From assembly GCA_051294375.1 (NCBI GenBank), contig CM119267.1, positions 17,214,606 through 17,278,605 on the forward strand: a stretch of 64,000 bases of DNA. The letters run 5' to 3'. The DNA comes from Paraspadella gotoi (lineage: Eukaryota; Chaetognatha). Positions 34,501 to 46,514 of this stretch are shown here, in pieces. Numbering within the stretch: position 1 is the first letter of the stretch; each line of letters begins with the position of its first letter. Both the position numbers and the translations under genes were made by a program. The notes under the pieces were generated by a model. That model did not search any database. It worked only from the letters and a program-made list of their open reading frames with translations, and was not told the DNA's origin.

Positions 34501-37500
34501 GTCTACCATTCCTTGGTCCTTATGGGGCTGCCTCTCGATATCTGGATCTGGGTTGTACTATTCCTCCAGTTCCAGTAAGTTCTAATATGTATGTGGTTTC
34601 CATTTTTTATATCACACTAATAGTCTCAAGTTTCCTCATGAAAGATTATTAATGTATTTTTTTTAGGACTACCGAAGGATGGAGTCGATTCGCATCCAAC
34701 TCCCCTCAGTTTTCATCCTTGGTTATTGTTCGTTAAATACTACGAACTTAAGGTAGTTGTTATGAAGAAAGTAATGCATCATGAAAAATTCATGATTTTT
34801 CTTATGGGGGGTAAGTTTTAAGTCCGAACCCTGTATACAATGTATTCATATATATTAGACACATTTAAATCCGATTCTTTTTAAGATAGAAATCTCAGGA
34901 AAACGCCATTCTTTTCCTTTTTTTCCGTTCTATCTGAATATATGACTTTTTGTTAGACTTTTTAAAATTCTTGGCCTCCCCAGGAGCGCCAAAAGTGCCA
35001 CGAGCGTCAAAAATCACAAATATTCGTAGATTTTTTGACAAGTTCTATTTAAATTTAATTTTTTAATATAATTAGTTCATTCCTGACTAGAATATTGCAT
35101 TGCAAGTTAGTTAATATATTATAAAAATAGTTTTAGGTGCTTATTTGTTTGAAAACTATTTTTACAAACCGGAAGTCACCAAAACAGCAAAAAAATTTGT
35201 TCCAAAGATACAACTAATTTTATAAATTTGCTAGATATGTTATATGTTCTTTTTTATTATTTATTTCAAAAGTATAATTTAAATATTTTATTTAATTATT
35301 AGATATTGTTTAATTATGCAGACGCACAAGCCTTTTTACCTTAACTTTGACGTTTAAAATGGCTGATGAACTTTCATTGTATTTTATGTCAGATACCTAA
35401 ATCAATAATACCAATATATATTGTTATAATAGAGAAATATGGTCTAAAGACATTACAAAAAAAAAATTAAATGTAATCGTTGTTGTAAAAGACTTCATCT
35501 TTATTTCAAAACTCAATTTAAAAACCCAAAAAAAAAAAAAATATGCAAAGACAAACAATGAAAAAAAAGAGAAACAAAAAGTCAATCTCTTGAACCTTCT
35601 CTAAAATTGTGGTGTGGATGATCCCGACCACCACGGTCGCACAATGACTCCCCCGTCTCTACTCGCCGAGGCAGAGGGAGACCTCTGGAAAAGCAATAAG
35701 CAACCAATGCCCTCTAATCACCTGTAGCAACCAAATTTTAAAATCAGCATGGACAGGCCCTGGCCTACCTTACCTGAAAAGAGGGCAACTGGCAGGTATT
35801 TAAAGTCAAATTGAGTCGCACTAGATCTGTTCCTCACGGAAACATTACCTGACCCAGTGACCCACATATAACAGTTTAGTCGGTAAAGAAACTGAGGTTG
35901 ACTTGACCCTCTCATGACCCATTCTTATCGGTACTACCTTTTATTTGTCCACGTAGGGGTGGCTATCTTTATGTTGAGCTCTCTTTATTAATTTTATGTC
36001 TTATTATTTCCCTTCTATCTCTTATCTATTCTTATCTATCCTTTTATTTTTAATACAAAAATTTTTTGTATTAAATGAAATTGATTTAGTTAATGTTAGT
36101 TACTATTACAGTTTTTATAATTTTTTCAAGTTAATATTTTCTACATTTATATTTAATAAAATAGTTCTATTTTAAACAATTAACTGAACCTAAACATTCT
36201 TTTTCCTTCATTTCCTATTCACTCTCTCTCAATCTCAGTATTCCTGATAGTAATATACATCTTGAGATAAAAAGCTGCCTGTCCCAGAAATCAGGAATCC
36301 AGTATATCAAAAGTGACATATAGATAGAGCAATAAAAAATGAATCAAATGGTGGTCACCTATGATTTGTAGCTTTAAAGCTAGTTAAGAAAAATGTGTTT
36401 ATTGTCCGTGCTGATTTTAAATGAGGACTTGAGCTTTCCCCTTTATTCATCTGAAGCTGTCATTTGGGTTGACAACTTCTCTGAGGAGAGTCATAGTTGC
36501 GACAGGTGATTAGAGGGCATTGGTTGCTTATTGCCTTTCCAGAGGTCTCCCTCTGTCTCAGCGAGCGGAGACGGGGGAGTCATTGTGCGGCCATGGTGGT
36601 TGGGATCATCCACCACCATGATTTAGGGAAGGTTCAAAGGTTCAAGAGATTTACTTTTTCTTTATTCACTTTTTTATTTTTTTTGTTTTTAAATTGAGTT
36701 TGAAATAAAGATGAAGATGAACAACGATTACATTTAATGTTTTTTTTATAATGTCTTTACACCATATTTCTCTATTATAACAATATATATTGGTATTATT
36801 GATTTAGGTATCTGACATAAAATACAATGAAAGTTCATCAGCCATTTTAAACATCAAAGTTAAAGTAAAAAAGCTTGCGCGTCTGCATAATTAAACAATA
36901 TCTAATAACTAAATAAAATATTTAAATTATACTTTGAAATAAATGATAAAAAGAACATGTAACATATCTAACGAATTTATAAAAGTAGTTCGTAGCTTTA
37001 GAACTAATTTTTTGCTGTTTTTGATAACCTCCGGTTTGTAAAAATAGTTTTCAAACATAATAAGCACCTAAAACTATTTTTTAATATATTAACTAACTTG
37101 CAATGCAATATTCTAGTCAGGAATGAACTAATTATATTAGAAAATTAAATTTAAATAGAACTTGTTCAAGAAATCTACGAATATATGTGAATTTTGATGC
37201 TCGTGGCACTTTGGCGCTCCTGGGAAGGCCAAGAATTTTAAAAAGTCTAACAAAAGTCATATATTCAGATAGAACGGGAAAAAAGGAAAAGAATGTCGTT
37301 TTCCTGAGATTTCTATCTCAAAAAGAATCGGATTTAAATGTGTCTAATATATATACACTTTTTAAGGGCGGAAAAGAGTACAACGAATCCCCAGCTCGAA
37401 AACTTAGCGACTCTTACGGATTGGACATTGTCGCTGGTCATTCCATCACCGCGAAACATATTCTCCTATCGGGTAAGGTGGCGATGACAACTGTAAGAAA

Positions 37501-37889
37501 AGCGAAACTATCTTTAACTATCTCCAATTCGATTCTTTTTTCAGCAATCCACCAAATTTTGTCGACTCACGCGCCTTTGAAACGAAGTTTGGACTCTCAG
37601 TTCAAGGCCTTCATCTGCTTGGCGTTAAATCAAAAGGTGAGCATTTCTGAGTCTTTCTTTGAATGAGTTTAAAACTTTCTTCAATAATTGACAGAAATTG
37701 ACGTCTTGGATTCGCCTGGTGATGCGGACTCCTCAAATCGTGGACAAGCACTTCGCTGCTTGGAGCTTTATGCTTAAAACCGAGGGCGCGGAACTTTACA
37801 AAAACCTGGACAAATTGAAACCCTTGGACTTCAATCTTCCGGTCGATTTGGCCGTTAGATCTTTCCACAACATCATGGACGCCTTTTAA
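31583..37889 (+). CDS. RUNDC1: RUN domain-containing protein 1, 726 aa
   Basis: Seventeen exons, phases consistent. The family has an N-terminal coiled coil and a C-terminal RUN domain; the human protein is described as an inhibitor of p53 activity, and RUN domains often bind small GTPase systems. Matches to the family as I remember it: LNASLLALTTHFAQVQFKL, LEDFAFRGCP, REKQQELILQLK, VEKQKIIIDELRSKVNLDL and REQLVNQLKTQIVDLERFI. A Cys-rich turn (GCTCNCPMHG) and a basic, Ser-rich insert follow, then MFTVAQLGCGTG. The RUN domain spans about 530-726: ELVINLVRREFFRSLVEIL, HPWLLFVKYYELK, ESPARKLSDSYGL, HAPLKRSLDSQFKAF, LPVDLAVRSFHNIMDAF. An acidic Asp run lies near residue 60. Exon 13 (34473-34574) is the least certain; its frame is fixed by the neighbouring phases. 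Intron 14 (34753-37366) is almost entirely a large inverted-repeat element. Confidence 0.93.
34845..35732 (+). repeat. Left arm of inverted repeat
   Basis: Pairs with 36495-37356 in opposite orientation. For example, TTGCATTGCAAGTTAGTTAA near 35095-35115 matches the complement of the right arm near 37090-37110. Confidence 0.85.
36495..37356 (-). repeat. Right arm of inverted repeat
   Basis: Reverse complement of the left arm. The GC-rich inner block carrying CAGAGGTCTCCCTCTGTCTC (about 36540-36560) corresponds to GAGACCTCTGGAAAAGC in the left arm (about 35680-35697). Confidence 0.85.
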
Positions 37890-38565
37890 AATCAAAATAT
37901 TTAACAGAGATTTCAGAAATTAGGGGAAAATGGTTTGAATCGCACACTCCTCCGCTCTTGGTTTGACCTTTTGGAAAAAGAATATACTAGTCATGTTAAA
38001 AACAAACCGATTAACAAGTCTTATAAAAATTTGACAAAACGTTTTTACGAGCTAAGAGTTCTGGAATGCTTTTTGAGCCTTTCCTTCTTTCAGATAGCTT
38101 TTGGACCTGGTTTAATACATATTTTCTAGTTTTACACAAAACCTTTTATATTGTAACTACATTCCCAATTGTACGGCCAGGAAAGAATTTACGGTTTCAT
38201 TTTTACTGGTAAATGGTCGGCCGGTCTTGTTTTGTTACGTACGAAATTCGGATTTATATAGATGTTGATTCTGTTAAGTGTGTTAACGTTTTGTAAAATT
38301 CGCTTTGTGATGTCATTTTGTTACTTTTTTAATTCTAGTCATGTTGATTAACATCTCTGCAGTATTCTTTTTAATGACCAATGTCTATTTATGATAAAAA
38401 CAAATCAATTTTCTGTTACTATTTTAGTTTTTTCCCACTCATTTTTAAATTGCCGTAAACGTTATTTTTTAAATAGAACGAACTTTTATTATTTCGATTG
38501 TCTTGTTTATTTCAGCTTCTGTTCCATTTGAAAATAGGGGTCTGTTTCAACCAACATTTTTAAAA
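37890..38565. other. Intergenic spacer, 0.7 kb
   Basis: A/T-rich sequence between RUNDC1 and the esterase gene. I see no coding frame beginning with ATG that looks real. Confidence 0.45.
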
Positions 38566-39966
38566 ATGGCACTTGAAAAGGTTTCCTCCGTCAAAATGTA
38601 CGACGGGTTTCAGAAAGTGTTCAGTCATCTCAGCTCTGAGACGAAAACGAAAATGTCGTTTGGTATTTATCTTCCCCCACAAGTAGAAAAAGGTAGGCGG
38701 AGCATCGAATACTGAAAATTAAAGCTAGTCATTTGAATAAAAATATATTCTGATATAATTCTACAATCGTTCAGTGGCTTGATTGGCTAAGCGAATCGGA
38801 TTTTCCTTCTTTTTTTCGAAGGTCCGTGTCCTGTCGTTTATTACTTGTCCGGGTTAACATGTACGGAGCAAAACTTTGTCACTAAAGCCAACGCCCAAAA
38901 GTACGCCAGCGAATTGGGTTTGGTTATAGTTGCGCCTGATACGAGCCCAAGAGGAGCAGGTAAGGCTGGTTATGAACTTGTAGCAAAAAATTAGAATCGG
39001 AGGATGAGATTAAGTGTGACCCACCGATTTCGTTTTGTTAATTTCCGGTTTTGCGTTGAGGTGTGGACGGGGAGGACGAGTCATGGGATTTCGGAACGGG
39101 GGCGGGCTTTTACGTGGACGCCACGCACCCCAAATGGGCCGTCAACTATCGCATGTATTCTTACGTGACGAAGGAGCTCCCGGCGCTAGTCGAGTCCAAC
39201 TTCAACGTTAGCGCCAAAGCCTCTATTATGGGTCATAGGTTAGGATTTTGAATTTTTTTAGCGCGGTTATTTTAACATTAATTAGTTGTTAGATTGCCTA
39301 GAAACATTTTACGTTCGTGTCATTCTTACTAAACGAAACCAAAAAAATAAAATTATTCGTAAATCTTAGCATGGGCGGACACGGAGCCTTGATTTGCTTC
39401 TTAAAGAATCCCCAACTCTATGAAAGCGTTTCTGCATTCGCACCTATTTGCAATCCGGTCAACTGCCCATGGGGACAAAAGGCTTTCACCGGGTAGGTTT
39501 TTCCTTTCCCGTTTGTTGGAATTAAAAGCGTTTCATCTGGATTCTTCCCTATCTATTATAAGAATGTTTTCATCACTGAACTCGCCTTTTCTGTACTTAG
39601 TTACTTTTCCGATCCTGAAACTGGAAAAGAATATGACGCTTGCGAACTTTTGAAGACTAATTCGGTCGCCTCTAAACTGCCGATCCTCTGCGATCAAGGG
39701 ACAGCCGATGGGTTCTTACCGCAAGGACAGCTTCTACCCGGAAAGTAAATCGTGGTTACGTTTTCTTGGATCAAAAAGTCTGACCTATCCCTCTAAAATT
39801 GAAATGTTATTCGACTTTTTTCAATCTCAGCTTAGTGGAAGCTTGCGGATTGGCCGGAGTGCCGTTGAGCATGAGGATGCAACCGGGATACGATCACTCC
39901 TACTACTTCATCGCCACCTTCATGGAAGATCACATTCGTCACCATGCGAAAGCGCTAGGGTGCTGA
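38566..39966 (+). CDS. ESD: S-formylglutathione hydrolase (esterase D), 281 aa
   Basis: Six exons (38566-38692, 38822-38959, 39061-39238, 39370-39492, 39601-39744, 39831-39966). The enzyme hydrolyses S-formylglutathione to formate and glutathione, the last step of glutathione-dependent formaldehyde removal in the cytosol (EC 3.1.2.12). It has the alpha/beta-hydrolase fold. The nucleophile Ser sits in GHSMGGHGA, split by an intron after GH. The oxyanion region is [13 protein letters not shown], the catalytic Asp probably lies in the [11 protein letters not shown] region and the His in [14 protein letters not shown] and [17 protein letters not shown] are typical of the family. The length matches human ESD (282 aa). 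No targeting signal is seen. Confidence 0.97.
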
Positions 39967-40253
39967 TCAGTCGGCGTGCCCTTTTTGGAACCGTTACCAC
40001 GCCTCGCGATGTCGTCGAATGTCTAACGTGATCAGTTTTCACGCCCCTGGACTTGGTTTGGTCCAACGCTTCAAAAACGCTAATCGATTAGTTTGAATTA
40101 TCGTTGTTAATCCGATTCCCTTTACGGCCAAGTTTATGATTTGCAGTTTTGAACCTAGTATTTCTATTTTTATACAACAAAAAATCTTTCCGACGATTTT
40201 CAATTTTTTGTTTGGTTTTTTTTAAGCGACAGTTGAAAAGACTAAAAATAGAT

Positions 40254-40872
40254 ATGCGGGTGGAAATTAGGTTTCTTCTTTGCGCGGTTTTCGTCGCGTT
40301 TTGTCTCGCGCCGACTCGAAGCGAAGAGGAGAAAGATTTGGCGCGTGGATGGGGAGAAAGAATCCGCTGGGTGTCGCTCTCCGACAGCTATGAACTTTCC
40401 AAACGCCTCAACGCTCCCATTATGGTGATTGCGGGGCGAGTGGGAATGATCGAGCGATTTGGGTCGATATCATCATTCGTTTTCATATCAGGTCATCATT
40501 CACAAAACCTGGTGCGGCGCCTGTCGGTCGCTAAAGAAACTATTCGCTGAGGCCAAGGACATCGAGGCGTTCAGCTCTAGTTTGGTCATGGTCAACCTGG
40601 AGGACAATGAGGTCGTTCACTACCTCTTGGTTTTCCTTCCTTTGCTTTAATTTGCTTCATTCTCTCCGCAGGAACCAAACGACCCTTCGTTCTCCCCCGA
40701 CGGCGCCTACGTTCCCCGCATCTTCTTTATCTCCCCTTCGACGCTCAAGGTCGACGCCACGTTGCTCAACGAAGAAGGAAACAAAGACTACAAATATTTT
40801 TACTATTCGACCGATCACGTGCTGGCCTCGATGAAGAGGGCCGTCGCCGCGGCGACCAAAACGGAACTGTGA
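40254..40872 (+). CDS. TXNDC12: ER thioredoxin-like protein ERp18/TXNDC12, 163 aa
   Basis: Three exons (40254-40424, 40492-40611, 40672-40872). The protein is a small thiol-disulfide oxidoreductase of the endoplasmic reticulum. It starts with a signal peptide (FLLCAVFVAFCLAPTRS). The thioredoxin fold carries the redox motif WCGAC in VIIHKTWCGACRSLKK, followed by MVNLEDNEEPND, FSPDGAYVPRIFFI and YKYFYYS, all typical of TXNDC12 rather than the AGR2/AGR3 branch. It ends in KTEL, an ER-retention signal of the KDEL class. The gene starts 287 bases after the esterase stop on the same strand. Confidence 0.96.
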
Positions 40873-41302
40873 TCTCTGTCGATTCATTTTTTTTTTACCG
40901 CGGTCCGCCTGGATACTAAAGGGTTTTATTATTCCGCTTCACTGGTTATTATTTGTTACTATATGACTATTTATTTTTAATATTTTCCAATCATGATTAT
41001 TCTCATAATTTTATTTTATCTTGTGCCGAATACGGAATGTGGCTAATAATATATTTGATACACTCGCGATTATACGTTGTACGATAGGCGCTTTTGTTAT
41101 TAGTACATACTTATCATTATAATCACTAATTTTAAAATCATTTTTGTTACGCCAACGAATTTTTTTTTAGATCTGAACGCCCATCGCAAGATCGTGGCGG
41201 GCGCGTTCAAACTTGTCTATCAGAGATTCCATTCAGCGGCCCGCGTTTGACGAATCCGGTTGGATAAAAATCCCCTTCTCAGCTCCTTCGTCCACACCCC
41301 TC
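40873..41302. other. Intergenic and possible 5' UTR of RTCA
   Basis: A/T-rich at first; becomes GC-richer after a possible acceptor at 41169-41170, so a 5' UTR intron is possible for the cyclase gene. The cyclase frame is open upstream of 41303 back to about 41213 but has no other ATG. Confidence 0.4.
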
Positions 41303-43084
41303 ATGGCGACGTCGGAATCGCCCGTCGTCGTCATTGACGGCGCCAGACTCGAGGGCGGCGGGCAAATTCTTCGCAACGCCGTCGCATACTCTTGCTTGAC
41401 TCGGAAACCGATTCGAATCCACAACATCAGGGCGGGACGCAGCACGCCGGGATTACGTCCGCAGCATCTTACCGGGATGCAGATGTTGGCCGATATATCG
41501 GGGGGAAAGTTGATCGACGCCAATGTTGGCTCGACGGAGGTTCGTTCTCGAACTTTGAATATAGAAATTTTACCGAAACGCAGCTGAAACGACTAAATAT
41601 AATCATTACTACTTCATACTAATACTTAAAATTATGTTTAAAAGGTAACCTTTTTCCCCGGCGAGTTCAAGGGAGGTGGGGTCTACGAAGGAGACACTAA
41701 AACCGCGGGCAGTGTCGCTCTCTTGCTCCAAGCCGCCCTTCCTTGCCTTCTTCTCAACAGCGCTTCTGAATCGACTCTCATTCTCAAAGGTGGGTGGAAT
41801 CCAATAGGCGGACCTGATGATTTAGAAATAAAATGGAATCTTCTTTGCAGTTAATAGATAATGGATTTCAGGGGGCACCAACGCGGAAATGGCGCCTCAA
41901 ATAGATTTCTTCACTTTCGTCATGGCGCCCGTCGTGGAACGATTCGGCGTCAAGTTTGAGCTCGACGTCATCAGACGAGGATATTACCCCAAAGGCAACT
42001 AGACGATTTCGAGATCTGTAAACCTAATCCTCATTTTACATTTTATTTTTATTTCACCCGTCACCAGGTGGCGGCGAGGTTCGCGTCAAAATTCCGCCTC
42101 TCAAATCTTTGACTTCCGCGAATCTCTTGACGCGAGGCGAAGTGTCCAAAGTCTTTTGCCGGAGTTTCGTCGCCGGCGTTCTTCCTCTGAGATTGGCGGA
42201 GGAGGTCAACACGGCGGCAGAGCAAGGTAGTTGATCTGCAAGAGCGGCTTTGATTTGATCTTTAGTTACGTTTAAGTTTAGCTGTGCATGTTTCTTACGA
42301 TCTTTCCAGTAATTCGCTCACACGTTGGTGCCTCCGTCCCGATAACGACGACCCCCGTCAAGGAAGCCAACGCCGTCGGCAACGGGTGCGGCGTCACACT
42401 CGTCGCCACCACAACTTCCGGTTGCGTCATTGGCGCCGATAAACTCGGCAAAAGGGGCGTCGACGCGGCCACCGTCGGACGCGAGGCTGCTGAGGCTTTG
42501 TCGAAAGAATTAAGGAGCGACGCCTGCGTCGACGAACACATGCAAGATCAGCTCATAGTCTTCATGGCTCTCGGTAATTTAAAACGATTTGAGCGGTTGC
42601 TTTTTTTGTTAGTCGGACTTTTAAATTTATTTAGAATGGATTTATTATTTGTGTAATTAAACGAATTTTACCCCAAACAGCCTCCGGATCCTCATCGGTC
42701 AAAGTGGGAAAAATATCTTTGCACACTCAAACGGCGATTTGGGTGGCTGAATTGATGACTGGCGTCAAATTTACCACAAAGACTCAATCGGACGGCACCA
42801 ACGTCATCGAATGCCAGGGAGTGGGTGAGTTCTATTTTGTCATCCCTCACTTTTTTTGTCCTTAAATATAATCTTCCTTTGTCTTTAAAGGATACGAAAA
42901 CCCCAACCTCTCTGGCAAATTGGCGAGCGTTTACGGTAAAGACTGGTACACGCAAAAGGTGGAAGTTGGAAGCCACAAAAGGCAGCGAGTCGGCGAGGGC
43001 GACCGTCTCGCTTCCGGGTGGGAAGATTCCGGTCAAGACAAGTCTAACAAACTCAAGGACGTTTTTGAAAGTTCTGCCTGGTGA
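41303..43084 (+). CDS. RTCA: RNA 3'-terminal phosphate cyclase, 421 aa
   Basis: Seven exons (41303-41539, 41645-41789, 41872-41994, 42068-42226, 42310-42573, 42681-42824, 42891-43084). The enzyme uses ATP to convert RNA 3'-phosphate ends to 2',3'-cyclic phosphate in the nucleus. Family motifs: [17 protein letters not shown] near the start, [89 protein letters not shown] and [14 protein letters not shown]. The catalytic His should be the one in DEHMQDQL. Intron 3 (41995-42067) begins with GC and not GT, and the junction rebuilds the invariant KGGGEV. After ECQGVGYENPNL, where human RTCA (366 aa) ends, the frame continues for about 52 hydrophilic residues. Confidence 0.95.
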
Positions 43085-43253
43085 TTTTTTTTCTAGTTTA
43101 TTCACAAATGTTTTTTGTCTGTTAATTTAAAAATTTTTTTGGTGAATTTTTTCCGACATTTTCTTTAGATTGAAACCTTTGAAAAAGTTGTTATGCACTC
43201 TACCCCGCCATTGCTTTGATCTCATTTTTAAATGAGCGGAAAGGAGAGACGAA

Positions 43254-45334
43254 ATGGAATTCCAGACTACAGAAGCTGGCTCTGCCTTTTGGCAGGAACT
43301 TATTTCTTCCAGCAAGTTTCCCGCTCAGTGCAATCTTTCCGTCCATTGTCAAGGTAAGTTTAAAACAGATGGTGAGTTTTTATGCCTTTAAATATTTTTT
43401 AACACTTACAGATGAGTTAAAGGAATTGATGCGGCAAATCGATATTCTCATCAAAGAAAAACGAACCGCTTGGGAGAAATGTTTAATCGTCACTAAATCC
43501 CAATTAGAAAAGTCCCGCAATGAAATTGATTCGTGCAAAGCAGGTTGGCGCTTTAATTTCGATTCCCAATGCCATCGCCCTTTTGACGAATTGTTTGTTA
43601 ATCCTATCTTCAGTCTTGGAAAGAAAAAACGAAGAAGTCGAATCTTATCGCAAGAGGGCAAAGGCTTTAGAAGCTGAGAATCGTGAATCCGTCGCGATGT
43701 ACGAGACAAAGATCGGACGCGCCGACGAACAGCTTCAGCTCCTTCAACGAAACTACGAGAAGCTGCAAAAGAAGCTGAAGCGGCAGGCAGCTTTGACCAA
43801 AGAACGGAACGCGGCTCAAAACAAGGAGCAATACGAATCTATGACCAAAGAGAAAGAACGACTCGCGACGGAGTTGGCTCGCGTTAACCAGGAATCCGAA
43901 AAACATCGGTAATAAGGAGATTCGTGCTGTGGGTTAAATTTGAAATACTCATTTCTAATTGATAATCAATACTAACTCTAACTGCGATTAATTAATTTGG
44001 TTTGAAGGAAGAAACTGGCGGAAAGCGTTTCGTCGCTGGCTCAAGCCGACGCTCGCATCTCGAGTCTCGAAACTCGGTTGGTGACCAAAGATGAAGAGAT
44101 TAAATCCTTAAAGGAACATACGAGGCGTTCCGAAGTCGTTGAACAGATAAAAGAAGCCAACAAGAAACTCAGGTGCAGTCGAGGATTGATACGCTGATAT
44201 CAAATTGGCTACTAAATTTAATTTAAAATTTATTTTAACAGGTTAAACGTGGACGAACTTTTAGCGGAGAAAATTCAATTGGAGCGAAGGTTGACTGAAG
44301 CCAAAGCAGAAGAAGGAAAACGTTCGGCCGAGATTAAAACCTTGGAAACGCGCTTGGCTTCTCTCGCTGAAACTAATAAGACTCTCGAAGGCGACGTCTT
44401 TGAGTCGAGAGCGAAGTTGAGCGATAAGGGCAAGAGGGAGATAATAACGAGGATGGAGAGAGGAGATGGGGATTGCGCCGATCGTGGGTCGTTGAGTCTC
44501 GGCGCGGAAAAGGTTCCGAGCGTCGAAAATGATCCGGAAGAGCAATTCCTGTCCTCTCCGCTCTCGGCGCGTGAGAAGCGACTCCTCGACGCTCAACTCT
44601 CGGCGCTGAGACTCGAGAACAAACTCCTCAAACAGGCCGAGGACGACGAAGAGAGGACGAATCGTCTACGGCGAAAGACGAACGATCGGCGGCGAAGCGT
44701 GGAGGAAAAAATGAGAGGCTTGGAGGACGAATTGAGGAGGACGAAGGAAGAGTTGATGATCTCGGAGGAGCAGCGGGAGAAAATGGCGGAGACCCTACGA
44801 AGGTTGACTGCGGAAAAACTGAGGATCGAATCTGACAAAGGAGCGACGGAGGTAACGACGAAAAAGACACTCGAGGACGAATTAAGTAGAGTTCGTCGCG
44901 AAAATCGACTCATGGCCGAATACATCAGAGATTTCGAGGCTACGATATCGTCACAAGTTGCGGAAGAAAAAAAGACGGTTTCGGAAAGCGAAAAGACGTT
45001 TCAAGCGGCGCTGCCCAAAGGCCATAAAACATCGACCCCCGAACGTTGTTGGGAAATTTCGACTGAACCGTTACGAGTCGCGCCGCCGCCGGTTTTGAGA
45101 ACTTCTTTAGAGCAGCGTGATATTCAAACTGATCGCTTAGAAGCGAAGACTGCTATGCTAGCGGAAGCTGCGGAAATGGTGCCACCTGAAGTGTCAAAAG
45201 AAAAATCGCGTATACTTTCAAATTCTGACGAAATACTTGTTTCGTTGGACGAAAGGCTCAATCTTCATGTGGAGGAATTGAAAGCGGCGGCCAAGGCGAC
45301 GATTGATAAATATAGCGGCACTACTTTTAGCTGA
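43254..45334 (+). CDS. CEP63: CEP63/DEUP1-type centriolar coiled-coil protein, 594 aa
   Basis: Five exons (43254-43353, 43412-43543, 43614-43908, 44008-44172, 44242-45334). CEP63 and its paralogue DEUP1 recruit CEP152 and so help centriole duplication, DEUP1 in multiciliated cells. The N-terminal ELKELMRQIDILIKEKRTAWE and RNYEKLQKKLKRQ are close to the conserved start of this family. Most of the protein is charged heptad coiled coil. A low-complexity patch around residues 290-330 breaks it, and the end (LRTSLEQRDIQTD, HVEELKAAAKATIDKYSG) is again helical. One ancestral gene before the vertebrate CEP63/DEUP1 split is the likely reading. The upstream ATG at 43232 is in another frame and could be a short uORF. 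RTCA ends 169 bases upstream. Confidence 0.8.
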
Positions 45335-46514
45335 TAGTTGCATATGTCTTCAACGTAAGTGTCTTTTAATTTTCTTTTAAAAAAGAGAGAAATGTAAATT
45401 TAACGAAAAAAATATTTTATTTTTTTAGATCGACGATAACCACCTGAAACTAATTCGAATTAACACCCAGTAAATGCAATGGATATATCCCCATAGAACT
45501 GAAATCGCTGTAAAATTTATCTAATACATGTTTCGTTTTTGTCACATTAACCTTTGAAATTTAGCCCTTGACTTCTTTACGTAGTTCATGCAAGTGCTCT
45601 TCTTATATTCGACATTTCGCCGTCAAATTTGTGAAAAAAATTATTATTTTACATTTCATGAAATAAAATATAATGTATGAATCTCGTTTATCTATTTTAA
45701 AAGAGCCTCTTAGAATAAATAGTAGCTACTCGCTGTGTCTAGCTATGAAGTAGCTATTAAGTAGATTATGGACTTCAGGGGTAACAAAAGAAACAAAAGT
45801 TCATAATAAGAATACCTGCAGCCTGCTGTATGATCGAAATACAAATACAATCCTGCTAATAGCACGCCAAAAAAAAAAAAGTTAAGAAATAAATTCAGGA
45901 GAGGGAAGATTTGTAGTTTGTAGTCCTCATCTGACAGTTCAAAAAATTTCAAAACACGCAACTTACAAGTTTGCTTTGCCGTAAATAGTGCTGTCTATTT
46001 TACTGTCAGAATATCATTTAAGTTGCCGAAACAAAGATTCTTTGTCAACAAGTCTCGTCAATAAACCGGTTTTCTCAGTAATTCTTTGGGGGCGTTTTGA
46101 AAAACTGTCGGTAATCGAGCATGGATCCACTGCGAAGCTAAGGTATAACCTTGGCTAATGTTCTTAGTACTTTATTTCAATGATAGGCTGCAGTCAGTTA
46201 AGCAGGAAACTTAGTAGATAACAAACCGTTAATAAGAAAGAGAAAGAAATTAATACCCTAAACAATGTCAAAACAACACTGCAAACTTTCGACGCCCTGA
46301 AACGCCCTATAGAAGTTTCACTGAGAGACAAGAAGACGACGACGACCAAATAAAAAAAATGACGACGACACCAACAAGCCGTCGAACCTGACCGCGAGGG
46401 ATTTTGAATTCGACTAAATAAAAACAACTGATTTCTGAGTCGATCTTTTTAAGACGCCAGTTGACTTCAACCCGATGATTCGCTAAAAATACTCGCCGAC
46501 GATCTATTTTCGAG
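45335..46514. other. Intergenic spacer, 1.2 kb
   Basis: A/T-rich spacer between the CEP63-like gene and the ferlin gene. A minus-strand frame at 45743-45961 is rich in Phe because of a T run and has no ATG; I do not accept it. No repeats are seen. Confidence 0.45.

Larger units (their letters stand above)
34845..37356. mobile_element. Inverted-repeat (foldback or long-TIR) element in RUNDC1 intron
   Basis: The two arms, 34845-35732 and 36495-37356, are reverse complements of each other over about 870 bases with scattered mismatches. They are separated by about 760 bases of unique A/T-rich sequence. Outer ends read TATATATTAGACACATTT (left) and its complement (right). Inner ends meet at CCTCTAATCACCTGT. 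Each arm contains a GC-richer block (35590-35725 and 36500-36640) inside otherwise A/T-rich sequence. I see no transposase frame, so it is non-autonomous. Target-site duplication is unclear because the flanks are TA-rich. The right end is only about 10 bases from the 3' splice site of the intron. Confidence 0.85.

Noticed and set aside
37187-37666. 159-codon frame spanning the right inverted-repeat arm and a RUNDC1 exon
   Set aside because: Only the portion from 37367 is real exon; the rest is open by chance through the repeat arm and ends beyond the donor at 37473.
43232-43253. Upstream ATG before the CEP63-like start
   Set aside because: It is out of frame with the conserved coiled-coil sequence; at most a short uORF.
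45743-45961. Minus-strand hydrophobic frame that resembles a small membrane protein
   Set aside because: No ATG at its start, Phe run produced by a T homopolymer, and no convincing upstream exon found.
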